From Myxococcota bacterium (GTDB lineage: Bacteria; Myxococcota_A; UBA796), in contig JAQXDW010000059.1 in assembly GCA_029251165.1 (NCBI GenBank), positions 1 to 47,957 of the forward strand: a stretch of DNA of 47,957 bases, written 5' to 3'. The first letter of the stretch is position 1; every line of letters starts with the position of its first letter. Of this stretch, positions 21,101-30,431 are shown piece by piece. Under the pieces are notes generated by a model. That model was not told the origin of the DNA and did no database searches. It saw only the letters and a program-made list of their open reading frames with translations. The translations under genes were made by a program, and so were the position numbers.

Positions 21101-23629
21101 GTGGACAAAGCAGAGATTGCATCCCTCAAGCAGCAGGTTGCCAAGCTCAAGACGGGCGAGGCGGTGAGCTTCCTGTACTTCTATGACAAGAAGAGTCGCT
21201 CCGATCTGACCAAGGGACGTCAGCTGTTCATTGTCGATCGTTCGACATTCAAGGCCGCTGACCTCAAGCGCACACGGGCGCGGGCGCTCAAGGTCAGCGC
21301 AAAGCCTCTGATCGGGACGGTCGACCGCAGCCCCTCAAAGCAGGTTCGCTTCTTCGTCACCAGCCCCAGTCATGCCACGGTGCTCAGCAAGGGCCTCAAG
21401 CCCATTGGCGCAAAGGTCGCCCCCCTCAAGCCCGCTCGGGTGCTCTTCTGCAGCGAAGGCTCGACAGCTCCGCTGACCATCGACAGCACGGCGGAGATCG
21501 AGGCCACCGAGAGCGAAGAGAGCGAGGAGATCCGACTCCGAGCGGTGGCTGAGACCAGCGACCGGAGCGCCCTGCAGGCCATCGTCGCGGATGGTGGTCC
21601 CGCTGGTCAGGCCGCCGCCGGCAAGCTGCGTGGCCTGATCGAGGCCCGCATCAAGAAGCAGCTCCAGGAGCGCTTTAAGACCCTCGAGTGGAGCGGCGCC
21701 CTGGACCTCAAGCTGCGGCAGCTGATGGACAATTTTCCGGCCGGTGACTTCAGCAGCAGCAACGATGTCCTCGTTGCTGTCCGCGCGGCAATGGTCGATG
21801 GTCCGGTCGCGGGTGCGCTCTCCAGCGCTCCGCCCAGCGATGAGCAGCTGCGGAAGCGGTGCGGGGACAGCGATGCCGAGGCCGCCGCCGATGCACAGGC
21901 AACCCTGCGTGCACGGATGGCCGCGCGAATCTCTGAGCGACTCATCGCCGAGGCGAGGCAGGTCGGCGAGTCGCTCAGCGCCGAGGCCGCGCTGGCCATG
22001 GCCACGCTCTCTGTGCGCGATGTGGATGACTTCGACGACATCGCTGACACGATCGATGAGCTGACCGGCACCCTGCTTGCGCGTCAGATCGCGCTCACCG
22101 AGGCCTTGAGCGAAGACACCGAAGAGGCATCGGAGGAAGACGACGAGGAGCTCCCAGACCTGCCCGGCTACCTCTCTGAGCCCCTCGACGTCGTGCGCCG
22201 CCGGCTCGCAGCGCTCGCAGCCACCGCCACAGCGGTCGAGGATGAGCCGGAGAGCGCGTACAGCGAGCGACTCAAGATCGCTGAGTACATTGCCAGCACC
22301 CTCAGCGATGAGGAGCTGACGCCCCCAAGAGATGGCGTGCTGTACCTCATCGAGCGCATCCGGGATGCCCTGGTCGAGACCACGTACCCCACGGTGACCC
22401 CCATCATCCTGGAGCAGGATGTCTTCTCCCTGCCGAAGCTGAGCGGACGCCTCAAGGCCCTGATGGAGCAAGCCCATGCACTGCTCCAGCTCAACAGTGA
22501 GCAGGTCTTGCTCAAGGAGCATCGCGACACGGCCTACGACACCATCAAGGCACTGGAGAAGCACCTCTCTGGCGCCGATGCCACCCTCAAGCCGTATGTC
22601 GGGCTCTACATCCGCAACCTCAACACCCACTTCTTCACCGCCTCACGCCACGAGAAGACCGGCAGCGTCAGTGCCTTCTTCCGCAACACGGTCGGTGCAG
22701 AGGTCCAGGAGCGAACCCTCCTTGAGCTGCCCAGCGGAAGCCAGCTGGAGCTCTGGAACAAGATCAATCCCGAGACCGGCGAGGAAGGCTCGCTGGGCAA
22801 GGGGGGGTTTGGCTATGGCCGCTTCGGAGTCCTCCATGACCCAGAGACCGGGGAGTCCGAGGCGACCTTCGTGAAGAAGATGCGTCACTCAAAGGAAAAT
22901 ATTGAAGCTCAGAATGCCTTCATCGAGACGCAGATCAAGAACACGGATCGCCTGGAGCTCAAGGCGTTCCTCAACGAAGTGGACATCATGAGGCGCCTGG
23001 AGGGCTCCCCCAACATCGTCACGCTTCACGACGGGATCATCTCTCGCGGAAGCGATGGAAAAGAGAAGATGTACCTGATGATGGAGATGCTTCCCGGTGG
23101 TGATGTCGAGGGCATCATCGCGAAGCAGGAGAAGCGCGGTGCGATGGGTGTTGAGGCCAAGAAGATGATGGTTCTGCAGGCCCTCACTGGCCTGAAGGAT
23201 GTCCACGACAAGGGCATCATTCATCGCGACATCAAGCCTGAGAACCTCATGATTGACGAAGACGGCGTCGTGAAGCTGGTCGACTTCGGCACCGCCGCAG
23301 TCACCGACGACCGAGGCCGGATGGTCTCACCAGACTCCACGGGTACCCCTGGCTTTCGGCCGCCGTCCATCGACTATGGCGGAGACGTCAGCAAGCGTCC
23401 GCCGGTCTACGTCTACACCAAGGCCAACGACATCTTCGCGATGAAGAAGACAGTCGAGAAGCTCCTGGCGGGTGTCAACCTCTCCGATCACGCCGACCTG
23501 AGGAGCTTCCTCGACGCCTTTGACCGAGAAGACATCACCTGCGATGCGCTCCTGGCGATGGCGGCGATGACCGACATCGACGCAGAGCAGGCCAGAGAGG
23601 ACCGGGCGGCGTTCAAGGCCGCTGGGTGA
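21101..23629 (+). CDS. Hanks-type Ser/Thr protein kinase with long uncharacterised N-terminal region
   Basis: GTG 21101 lies 8 bases after AGGAG; GTG 21095 is too close to it. The 842-residue protein has a C-terminal kinase domain (about 560-810) with a complete active site: Gly-loop G-K-G-G-F-G-Y-G (from Gly566), Lys592 in F-V-K-K-M, H-R-D-I-K-P-E-N (His708, Asp710), and D-F-G (Asp728). The APE region is unusual (P-G-F-R-P-P-S). The first ~550 residues are mostly helical and acidic; the opening ~110 contain a Lys-rich beta-containing part with F-L-Y-F-Y-D-K-K. No domain there is recognised. There is no membrane helix, so it is cytoplasmic. It stands alone, with no phosphatase or FHA gene next to it. 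Confidence 0.9.
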   Translation: MDKAEIASLKQQVAKLKTGEAVSFLYFYDKKSRSDLTKGRQLFIVDRSTFKAADLKRTRARALKVSAKPLIGTVDRSPSKQVRFFVTSPSHATVLSKGLKPIGAKVAPLKPARVLFCSEGSTAPLTIDSTAEIEATESEESEEIRLRAVAETSDRSALQAIVADGGPAGQAAAGKLRGLIEARIKKQLQERFKTLEWSGALDLKLRQLMDNFPAGDFSSSNDVLVAVRAAMVDGPVAGALSSAPPSDEQLRKRCGDSDAEAAADAQATLRARMAARISERLIAEARQVGESLSAEAALAMATLSVRDVDDFDDIADTIDELTGTLLARQIALTEALSEDTEEASEEDDEELPDLPGYLSEPLDVVRRRLAALAATATAVEDEPESAYSERLKIAEYIASTLSDEELTPPRDGVLYLIERIRDALVETTYPTVTPIILEQDVFSLPKLSGRLKALMEQAHALLQLNSEQVLLKEHRDTAYDTIKALEKHLSGADATLKPYVGLYIRNLNTHFFTASRHEKTGSVSAFFRNTVGAEVQERTLLELPSGSQLELWNKINPETGEEGSLGKGGFGYGRFGVLHDPETGESEATFVKKMRHSKENIEAQNAFIETQIKNTDRLELKAFLNEVDIMRRLEGSPNIVTLHDGIISRGSDGKEKMYLMMEMLPGGDVEGIIAKQEKRGAMGVEAKKMMVLQALTGLKDVHDKGIIHRDIKPENLMIDEDGVVKLVDFGTAAVTDDRGRMVSPDSTGTPGFRPPSIDYGGDVSKRPPVYVYTKANDIFAMKKTVEKLLAGVNLSDHADLRSFLDAFDREDITCDALLAMAAMTDIDAEQAREDRAAFKAAG

Positions 23630-23676
23630 GGCCCTGTGCCCTCGCAGTGGCTGGCCAGATCCGCCGACAGCCGGCG

Positions 23677-24336
23677 CTATGGCGTCGGGTAGTTCAGCGC
23701 GAGCTCGGCGTCGACCAGCTCGACCAGCGGCTGTAGACCGAACGTGGGCAGCGGCTTGCCGTTGACGAAGAAGGTCGGGGTCTTCTTCACCCCCAGCGTC
23801 TCGCAGTCCGCGATCTCTTGCTGCACAAATGCGTCGGCCTCTGGCAGGGCCATGTCCGCCCGCAGGCGCTCCACATCGACGCTGGTCTGCGGCAGGAATT
23901 CCCACACCTTCTCTGGCTGAGGGTGGTGGTGGCTCGCCCACTCTCCCTGGGTCGCGAACATCATCTCCAGGACCGGCCAGTACTGATCCTGACGGGTGGC
24001 CGCCATGAGCATCTTCACCATGGTGTCAGAGCCCTGATGAAAGGGCGCATAGCGAATCACCAGCTTTATCTTGTCCGGATTCGCAGCCATGATCTCCTTG
24101 ACCGGCGCATAGAACATCGCGCAGGTCTCGCAGCCCGGATCCAGGAACTCAACAATCACCACGCGGGCGCTGTCGGGTCCGAGCGTGTGTGAGTCCGCGC
24201 GGATCATGACGTCGGCGTTCTCGAAGGCCTTCGCCGCAGTCTCCTCGACCGCGTTGCCCCTGTAGGCCATGGCGCCAATGATGAAGGCCAACACCAGACC
24301 CAGCGCAGATGCGATGACGATGACTTGTTTGTTCAT
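23677..24336 (-). CDS. DsbA-family thiol:disulfide oxidoreductase, membrane-anchored
   Basis: The 219-residue protein has an N-terminal membrane anchor (about 5-24). A DsbA/DsbG thioredoxin-like domain follows, with redox motif C-E-T-C (Cys69, Cys72) in V-E-F-L-D-P-G-C-E-T-C and a cis-Pro loop K-K-T-P-T-F-F-V-N-G. It acts in the periplasm and forms or shuffles disulfides. ATG overlaps the DsbB-type stop by four bases (ATGA), so the two are co-translated and likely work as an oxidation pair. This suits a genome rich in Cys-containing secreted proteins. Confidence 0.88.
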   Translation of the reverse strand: MNKQVIVIASALGLVLAFIIGAMAYRGNAVEETAAKAFENADVMIRADSHTLGPDSARVVIVEFLDPGCETCAMFYAPVKEIMAANPDKIKLVIRYAPFHQGSDTMVKMLMAATRQDQYWPVLEMMFATQGEWASHHHPQPEKVWEFLPQTSVDVERLRADMALPEADAFVQQEIADCETLGVKKTPTFFVNGKPLPTFGLQPLVELVDAELALNYPTP

Positions 24337-24779
24337 TTGAGCCTCTTCTTGAGAGCGAGCATGAGCCCGATCATGATGGTGAACGACAAGAGCGAGAGCA
24401 TTGGGATGGACACAAACCCGAGCAGCTGTATGGTCACGTCAGAGCATGACACGCCCTGAGTGCATGGCGCCGCGCGCTCAGGAATCACCCCGGACTGCAG
24501 GCCCAGGTGGTACAGCGCGATGAGCCACCCAGAGACCGCCAGGGGCAGCGCATAGCGCACGACGCGGGAGTCAAAGCCCCGGCTGTCGGTGGGCATCAGG
24601 CCCATGAAGAGCACGATGGGCAGGGGGAACATGAAGATGCGCTGGTACCAGCACAGCGTGCACGGCGGCAGCGCCATGACCTCGGAGAAGAACAAACTTC
24701 CCAGCGTGGAGATGGTCGCAACCAGCCAGGCAGCAAACAGAAACGTCCAGTCGGGATCGTGTGCAGTGGGCTCGCTCAT
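24333..24779 (-). CDS. DsbB/BdbC-family disulfide bond formation membrane protein
   Basis: Four membrane helices in 148 residues. The first redox pair is in P-P-C-T-L-C-W-Y-Q-R-I, the hallmark of the family, and the second pair is in A-P-C-T-Q-G-V-S-C. It passes electrons from the DsbA-type partner to quinone. ATG 24779 is preferred; GTG 24785 would add two residues. It lies immediately upstream of the DsbA-type gene on the minus strand. Confidence 0.88.
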   Translation of the reverse strand: MSEPTAHDPDWTFLFAAWLVATISTLGSLFFSEVMALPPCTLCWYQRIFMFPLPIVLFMGLMPTDSRGFDSRVVRYALPLAVSGWLIALYHLGLQSGVIPERAAPCTQGVSCSDVTIQLLGFVSIPMLSLLSFTIMIGLMLALKKRLK

Positions 24780-24960
24780 GCCCACTAGCTACCCCGTCGG
24801 CTTGAGGCTGTGTAGAAGCCGGCAGCGATGAGGGTCGCGTCGTCTCCAGCGCACGACCGATGACCTGCGCAGGGAGGGCACGATGTGGTGCCCGGTCCCC
24901 CAGAGCACTCGCCGTCTCTCGGAGCGCCAGCGGGGGGATTGCAGGCGCACCGGAAGCCTC

Positions 24961-25677
24961 ATGGTGAGCCAGGCAGTTCATGCGCTATTGTCAGGCATGC
25001 CTGACCAAACCTCACAGACCACACTGGAAGAGCTTGCAGCAACGGGATTGGTGGAAATTGAGCAGGACATGCAGGGGATCACGCTCACCATGCAGCGACT
25101 GGACGGAGTGTGGACCACACAGTTCCTGCGACCGATTCTGGGTGTGCTGTTCTCCCTCCTGACCCTGGGGGGACTCGGCATTCTCTACGCTGGCCTCGAC
25201 ATGCTCAGCGGTGGTCACCTCAGCGGACTGTGGCTCGTGCCGCTGTCGCTGGCCTGGACGGTCGCCTCGGCAGCGTTCGTGGCGGGACTGGCCGTGCCGC
25301 GGCTCGGATACCGCATGCTCGGGTATCGCATCAACCTCTCTCAGCATGCCCTGACGTTTCCAGGCGGCATCCAGGTAAAGCGGCTGCAGATCCCGCTCGA
25401 TCAGATCACGTCTGTGCAGACCCATCAGATCAGCGCTGTGAGCATGGAAGGCCTCCGCTCTCAGCCCGGTACCTTCTTGGAGGTGGTCACGCGTGATGGA
25501 AACATCGCGACAACGTTTCCGATTAAAAAGATCTATAGAGCCCCACTTCTGGCACTGATCCGTGATCACATCGACCGCGAGCAGCACCGCCTCACGCAAG
25601 AAGGACACGACCTCTCGCAGTCCAGTCCGCCGCCATCCACGCTCACGGCGCTGCTCGCGGGGGAGAAGAAGGGCTGA
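24961..25677 (+). CDS. Two-helix membrane protein with bacterial PH-like domain
   Basis: Start uncertain: ATG 24961 has GGAAG upstream; ATG 24997 (M-P-D-Q-T-S) would remove twelve residues. The product has a short soluble N-terminus, two hydrophobic helices (F-L-R-P-I-L-G-V-L-F... and L-W-L-V-P-L-S-L-A-W...), then a beta-rich domain with Y-R-I-N-L-S-Q-H-A-L-T and I-P-L-D-Q-I-T-S-V-Q, resembling bPH_2-type membrane PH domains. Role unknown. It is monocistronic; the gene upstream is divergent. Confidence 0.7.
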   Translation: MVSQAVHALLSGMPDQTSQTTLEELAATGLVEIEQDMQGITLTMQRLDGVWTTQFLRPILGVLFSLLTLGGLGILYAGLDMLSGGHLSGLWLVPLSLAWTVASAAFVAGLAVPRLGYRMLGYRINLSQHALTFPGGIQVKRLQIPLDQITSVQTHQISAVSMEGLRSQPGTFLEVVTRDGNIATTFPIKKIYRAPLLALIRDHIDREQHRLTQEGHDLSQSSPPPSTLTALLAGEKKG

Positions 25678-25809
25678 GCCATCACCGCTCCCCTGCGCGG
25701 AGGCCTGGTCGCCCCCATCCGGCGGTGCGGTAGCGCGTGTATGGCTCGCTGCGGTGAGCGCGCCGTGGGACAACGGCAAGATACAAACAGGCCAGCACAG
25801 GAGCCCACG

Positions 25810-26328
25810 ATGCGACACATCCGCACAGCAACACACGCTGATGCCTCGACCATCTACCGGTTCATTGTCGAGCTGGCGGTCTATGAGAAGGAGCCCGACG
25901 CCGTGGAGGTAACGCCCGAGATCCTCGCGGCACAGCTCCAGCAGCCCGAGCCTCCGTTCTCCTGCTTGTTGCTTGAGTCAGACGGCATGCCGATCGGCTT
26001 TGCGCTGTACTTCTTCAACTACTCCACCTGGCGCGGTGCTCCAGGGCTGTACCTGGAGGATCTCTACGTGACGCCTGAGCATCGCGGCGCGGGCCACGGG
26101 CGTGCACTCCTCGTCCGCCTCGCGGCCATCGCCAGCGCACACGGCTGCGCACGAATGGAGTGGGTGGTGCTGGACTGGAACACCACAGCGATGGCCTTCT
26201 ACGAGACGCTGGGAGCCCGACCGGTTCAGGAGTGGACCATCTTCAGGCTCACAGGTGAGCCGCTCCATCGGCTGGCGGCTGAGTCCGCGCTCTCCTCGGA
26301 GACCCTGCGCCCTTCAGAGCCGCGCTGA
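25810..26328 (+). CDS. GNAT-family N-acetyltransferase (SAT1-like)
   Basis: ATG 25810 follows AGGAG. The 172-residue protein has the GNAT core: motif A L-Y-V-T-P-E-H-R-G-A-G-H-G-R-A-L (acetyl-CoA pyrophosphate loop) and a C-terminal D-W-N-T-T-A-M-A-F-Y-E-T-L-G-A. The preceding F-F-N-Y-S-T-W-R-G-A-P-G-L-Y-L-E-D-L is characteristic of the diamine (spermidine/spermine) acetyltransferase branch. It is cytoplasmic. The substrate is uncertain: a polyamine or small amine, or an amino acid derivative. Confidence 0.88.
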   Translation: MRHIRTATHADASTIYRFIVELAVYEKEPDAVEVTPEILAAQLQQPEPPFSCLLLESDGMPIGFALYFFNYSTWRGAPGLYLEDLYVTPEHRGAGHGRALLVRLAAIASAHGCARMEWVVLDWNTTAMAFYETLGARPVQEWTIFRLTGEPLHRLAAESALSSETLRPSEPR

Positions 26329-26464
26329 CACGGTGCGATGCCTCCAGGCGCGGTGCTCTTTCAGGGACAGCGGGACCGACGCCCAGAGCATCGCGAGAGA
26401 CCGACGACCGCCCGCTGCTGCAGTGCGTATCGAGCGTCGCTGTGAGCGAGAGCAGCACCATCAC

Positions 26465-28087
26465 CTACCGCTGTATTCGTAGGCTGTAGGGATCGTGGTC
26501 CCGCATCTTCACCCCATGCTTCCGGAGAAGCTGGCCGCCGTCACGATCCGAGAGCCGGGGCAGCAGGCGGAGGGTCACGTGGACCAGTGCTGGCAGCGGT
26601 GGGGGCAGCCGGGTGACCTCGCTGCAGTGGTGGATGTAGAGGTGCGTGAGGTGGACGAGGGAAGACAGATCGGGCAGCTCACCCGGCAGCTTCTCCAGCG
26701 TCAGGTGACGCAGGCGGGGAAACGCATGAATCGCATCGGCATCGGACAGCCAGACGCTGTTGAGGTACTGCAGCTCTGCCCTTGTCAGACCGGGCAAGCG
26801 CTGGAGAAGCGACTGCAGCAGGAGAGACTGGTGCCTGTTGTCGACCTGTGCCAGCACCCCATCAAGCGTCATCTCGGGGCGCATCAGGCTGCGCCCCCAC
26901 AAGATCTCCACCAGCCCCGGAATGGGAACCGCATCCAGTGCCTCGATGCCCATTTCGATCTGAATACGGTCGCTTGAGCACAGCCAGGAGCTCAGCACAG
27001 CCACCATGTCCGGCTGGTGCTGGATGTGCTCGGCGGGAGGCAGGGCCGCCCAGTGCCGCAGGGCTGCATGGAGATCATGGATGTTCTTCGAGCGCAGCAG
27101 GCTGGAGAACGATCGCTGCTGGCTCATGGTTGATCTCAGCGACAGGCAGCCGTCTGAGAGAATGGTCACATCCGCCCGACGCAGCAGGGCCGGAGGGATG
27201 CTCAGCAGCCGAGCACACCCCGACAGGTTGAGCGTCTGAAGCGCCGGCAGCGCCGCAAGGTGGTCGGGCAGCGCCGTCAGGGCGGTGCAGCGGGAGAGAT
27301 CCAGACTGCGCAGAGACACACAGCCGCGAAGATCGAGGCGGCGGAGCGCTGCGCATGCGCGAAGGTTGAGCTCTTGGAGGGTCGGAATGGCCAAGGAGAC
27401 TTCGGGCGTGGGGCTCTCAGGCAGCGCCAGGGTCTTCAGGTGGCGGGGAAGCATGGTCCCATGCAGCGGCACCGCCACGACATACCGAAGGTTCAGCCGC
27501 TTTATTGATTCAACCTTTGATATCCAAGATGGGAAGCTATTAAAGCACCGCCTGAAGCTGATCTCTTCGAGGTTCGGCATGTGGGTAAGCACTGCGGGGA
27601 GCTTGGCGGGGATCCGAGAGCCGAAGAGGGCATGGTGCGACAGGTGGGTGTGGGGAAGGGTGGCGTGACGGGGCACCATCATGGAGAGCTTCTCGATGGT
27701 GTCCTTGCGCATCCAGGTGGCTTGCCGGGTCGGGTGATCGACCATGTGTTGCCAGAGCTCGACGGTGACATCGGGGATGTTCAGCGCGCTCAGCAGCGCC
27801 AATCCACGGCGAATGGTGGGCTTGGATCCGCTACACAGACGGGGCAGAATGAGCTGCTTGGCACCGACGAGCAAGCGGTCCGGGAGTCGCTCATGGAATG
27901 AGCCCAGAACAGACATCCCTGCGATCTTTCGAGCCGTGTGGTTGGCGCGAAACAACCGCTCCACCATCCCGGTCAGCTCATCGCTGGACAGCTGAAGGGC
28001 ATGAATAATTTCAATGGACTGGGCAATTTGCTCTTGCTCTCCGCTGTGAAGCAGAGTGTAGAGCGCGGGGATGGGCTCGAGACTCAT
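26465..28087 (-). CDS. Leucine-rich-repeat protein
   Basis: The 540-residue protein has a helical N-terminal ~150 residues that may be HEAT-like, then leucine-rich repeats in two blocks: about 170-300 (L-Q-E-L-N-L-R-A-C-A-A-L-R-R-L-D-L, L-R-S-L-D-L-S-R-C) and about 430-510 (L-R-H-L-T-L-E-K-L, L-T-H-L-Y-I-H-H-C), separated by a helical insert. No signal peptide or membrane helix is visible, so it is likely cytoplasmic. LRR proteins bind other proteins; the partner is unknown. It is divergent from the SixA-like gene. Confidence 0.75.
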   Translation of the reverse strand: MSLEPIPALYTLLHSGEQEQIAQSIEIIHALQLSSDELTGMVERLFRANHTARKIAGMSVLGSFHERLPDRLLVGAKQLILPRLCSGSKPTIRRGLALLSALNIPDVTVELWQHMVDHPTRQATWMRKDTIEKLSMMVPRHATLPHTHLSHHALFGSRIPAKLPAVLTHMPNLEEISFRRCFNSFPSWISKVESIKRLNLRYVVAVPLHGTMLPRHLKTLALPESPTPEVSLAIPTLQELNLRACAALRRLDLRGCVSLRSLDLSRCTALTALPDHLAALPALQTLNLSGCARLLSIPPALLRRADVTILSDGCLSLRSTMSQQRSFSSLLRSKNIHDLHAALRHWAALPPAEHIQHQPDMVAVLSSWLCSSDRIQIEMGIEALDAVPIPGLVEILWGRSLMRPEMTLDGVLAQVDNRHQSLLLQSLLQRLPGLTRAELQYLNSVWLSDADAIHAFPRLRHLTLEKLPGELPDLSSLVHLTHLYIHHCSEVTRLPPPLPALVHVTLRLLPRLSDRDGGQLLRKHGVKMRDHDPYSLRIQR

Positions 28088-28368
28088 GCACCCATCATAG
28101 GATGACCGCCCACAGCGTCATGTACGTTCTTGGACCCAACCTTTCCTTCAGCGTCAGCTTCACCGCACCCGCGACACGCCGATCTTTTCACGCTGGGACA
28201 ACACCACGCGAGGCCCCCCGGCAGCGCCTCGCTGAGGCCACCAGCCGTGCTGCACACGAGCCCGTCTCCAGGCCACGCCTCGCGCTTTCTTCGGATTTCA
28301 GGGTCACGAACACGCCGCAGCGTCGTACACAGAGACGGGTCCACCCTCCACCTCAAGCAGAGCCGACC

Positions 28369-28827
28369 ATGACCAGCACCTTCATCTTTGTCCGTCACGG
28401 CGCAGCGAACAAGACCAACGATGCGAGCGGAAAAACAGTTGATCTTGGCCTCACTCCCTGCGGCATCGCGCATGCCAGAGATGCCGGTCGCAGACTCCTG
28501 GCGCTCAGCATCACCCCACAGCTCATCGTCCACACCTCCACCCCCCGGACACGCCAGACCGCTCAGCTCATCGCGGCCGCCTATGCAGAGGTGATACCGA
28601 TGCGACAAGCCCGGGCTGGATTTCGCGACCTCGATGGACTCGACGCAAAGCTTGCAAAATGGACCCGCAGCTCGCCAGCAGAGGTCGTGTTGTTCTGCGG
28701 TCACCACAGCTCGCAGCAAGCACTCACACGAGCGTTCAGACTCGACCTGAAGCGGGCGGAGCGCGGGGTCATTCTGCTTGAGCCAACGACCGGAGAGTGC
28801 CGGACGATTGAGGTCGGTTCAGGCTGA
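28369..28827 (+). CDS. SixA-like histidine phosphatase
   Basis: ATG 28369 gives 152 residues beginning with the RHG motif F-V-R-H-G-A-A (catalytic His9). Other family parts are T-S-T-P-R-T-R-Q-T-A-Q-L-I-A and the second His region L-F-C-G-H-H-S-S-Q. The small size fits SixA-type phosphohistidine phosphatases. The frame is open upstream to 28102, but that extension is low-complexity and lacks homology. SixA removes phosphate from His phosphotransfer domains; whether it acts on any kinase here is not shown. Confidence 0.82.
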   Translation: MTSTFIFVRHGAANKTNDASGKTVDLGLTPCGIAHARDAGRRLLALSITPQLIVHTSTPRTRQTAQLIAAAYAEVIPMRQARAGFRDLDGLDAKLAKWTRSSPAEVVLFCGHHSSQQALTRAFRLDLKRAERGVILLEPTTGECRTIEVGSG

Positions 28828-29522
28828 CGCTGCAGATGGGCGGCATCGCTCACCATCCGCGCGCCAATGCTCCTGTTGCTCGACCGGTTCTCTTCCGCAG
28901 CGTCCATCCTCGCGCAGGACTCGCACGCTCAAGGCACCCGTAGCAGCACATGATCTTGGATGGCCTGAAGGTCACGGTGAGGGAGCAGCACTCGGAAGCC
29001 TTGAGGGTCGCGATGGAGTCCGAGACGTCCTTGATTGTGAGCAGACGGAGCCGGGCGCGCGCTCGTGATCTCTGCATGCCGAGGCGACATCTTCTTCCCT
29101 GCAGGGACGCCCCCCTCCACCAATCGGGTCGCGGGATCGGTGAGTTCAAAGGATCCGAATCCCACAGCGGCTCAAGCCGCTCGCGTCTGGCGGAGGGTGT
29201 CCCCGACAGGAGGCAGCGCACAGGATCCGGCAGCAGCCTCCAGGAACGGCCTCGACAGCATCATCGACCGCTCACGCCAAGCTCCTCGGGCAAGACACCC
29301 GCCTCGCGCGCCCGCCGCTCGGCCTCGCGCCAGGCCACCGTGAGCATCAGCCCCTCTGGACTCGAGATGGCGACGTCCGTTCCCCTCCAGAGGGCTGCCT
29401 CTGCCTCGCGGATGGCGCTGAAGTCCTCCCAGCGTCCTACACACGCCGCCATCTCGATCCAGCACGCAATGATGGCGCTCGTATGGGACCACCCCAGCCC
29501 CTCCAGCGAGGTACTGTGGGGC
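28828..29522. other. 695-bp region without an intact gene; possible gene debris on the minus strand
   Basis: No open frame here has a start, ribosome site and coherent domain. On the minus strand, short segments look protein-like but lie in different frames. One at about 29265-29470 reads G-R-W-E-D-F-S-A-I-R-E-A-E-A-A-L and A-W-R-E-A-E-R-R-A-R-E-A-G, like the end of a TPR protein. Another, at about 28950-29050, reads C-C-S-L-T-V-T-F-R-P-S, like an immunoglobulin-type repeat. These may be eroded gene remnants or chance. Confidence 0.35.
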
Positions 29523-30431
29523 TCACAGGTCTCGCCTCTGGATGCTGATCCAGCGGTCGCCCCCCCAGACCGCGAGGAAGGCGCGTCGAGCCGCAGCGGA
29601 GGTGGCCGGAGCACCGATGGACAGTGCCTGGAGTTGACCCAGCCAGCCGGCCTCACGGATGGCTGCCAGCCCACCGTCAGTGATCGGAACCTGCTCGAAG
29701 TTCAGCTCCTGTAGCGCTGGCGCAGCGGCTGAAGACAGGCGCACCAGATCGGCCTCGGTCAGCATCGTCATCTTGAACGAGATGCTGGTGAGAGCCGGAG
29801 AGAAGGCTTGAAGACCGTCGAGGTGAATGGGGTTGTCGCGCAAGGACAGCGATGCTGCGCTGGTCTGCGAGAGCAGCGCCACGGCACCCACCGTGCCGAC
29901 CTGTGCGCTCTCGAGGTCGAGGGTGGTGATGCCGGTGCACGCAGCCAGTCCGATCGCACCGACATCTCCGACCGCCTGGTGGCCGATCGACAGCGAGATG
30001 GCAGCAAAGCGTGCCTGCTCTGCGAAGGCGGCGATGCCGGCCGGGGTCGCCTCCACCCGGGGAACGTGGAGCGTCTCTAAGTGCGGCGCTGCTGGGGACT
30101 GGGCGATGGCCAGCAGCCCGGCATCGCCGATGGTCGATGAGCCCAGGTAGAGGGTCTTGAGCTCGGCCAGCCGTGGATCGGAGAGCAAGCGGTCGAGCGC
30201 CACAGCCGACAGGTGCGCGCCGGTCAGGTCGAGCATGCGCACGGTCGAGAGCGCCGGATCGGCCAGCAGGCGGTCGACATCCGCATCGCCAAAGCTGCTG
30301 TTGCGCGCGGTGATCTGATCGGCGCTGATGCTGAAGGGCTTCATGACAGGGGCCTCGTCGACGGGCGGAGCCGTAGGGCTGGGGGGCATCTCGCTGCGGC
30401 ATCCCGCCAAGAGCAGGTAGAGGAGCGGCAT
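29523..30431 (-). CDS. Leucine-rich-repeat lipoprotein
   Basis: ATG 30431 shares one base with the upstream stop (TGATG) and gives 302 residues. The start M-P-L-L-Y-L-L-L-A-G-C is a very short lipobox signal, followed by a Pro-rich linker (P-P-S-P-T-A-P-P). The body is LRRs of about 24 residues: V-R-M-L-D-L-T-G-A-H-L, L-K-T-L-Y-L-G-S-S-T-I-G-D-A-G-L, I-T-T-L-D-L-E-S-A-Q-V. The coupling with the 737-residue cargo-like protein upstream suggests a joint role. Likely an envelope lipoprotein that binds proteins. Confidence 0.8.
   Translation of the reverse strand: MPLLYLLLAGCRSEMPPSPTAPPVDEAPVMKPFSISADQITARNSSFGDADVDRLLADPALSTVRMLDLTGAHLSAVALDRLLSDPRLAELKTLYLGSSTIGDAGLLAIAQSPAAPHLETLHVPRVEATPAGIAAFAEQARFAAISLSIGHQAVGDVGAIGLAACTGITTLDLESAQVGTVGAVALLSQTSAASLSLRDNPIHLDGLQAFSPALTSISFKMTMLTEADLVRLSSAAAPALQELNFEQVPITDGGLAAIREAGWLGQLQALSIGAPATSAAARRAFLAVWGGDRWISIQRRDL

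Noticed and set aside
28102..28368. 89-residue N-terminal extension of the SixA-like phosphatase
   Set aside because: It is low-complexity and places the RHG motif far from the N-terminus, unlike the family.
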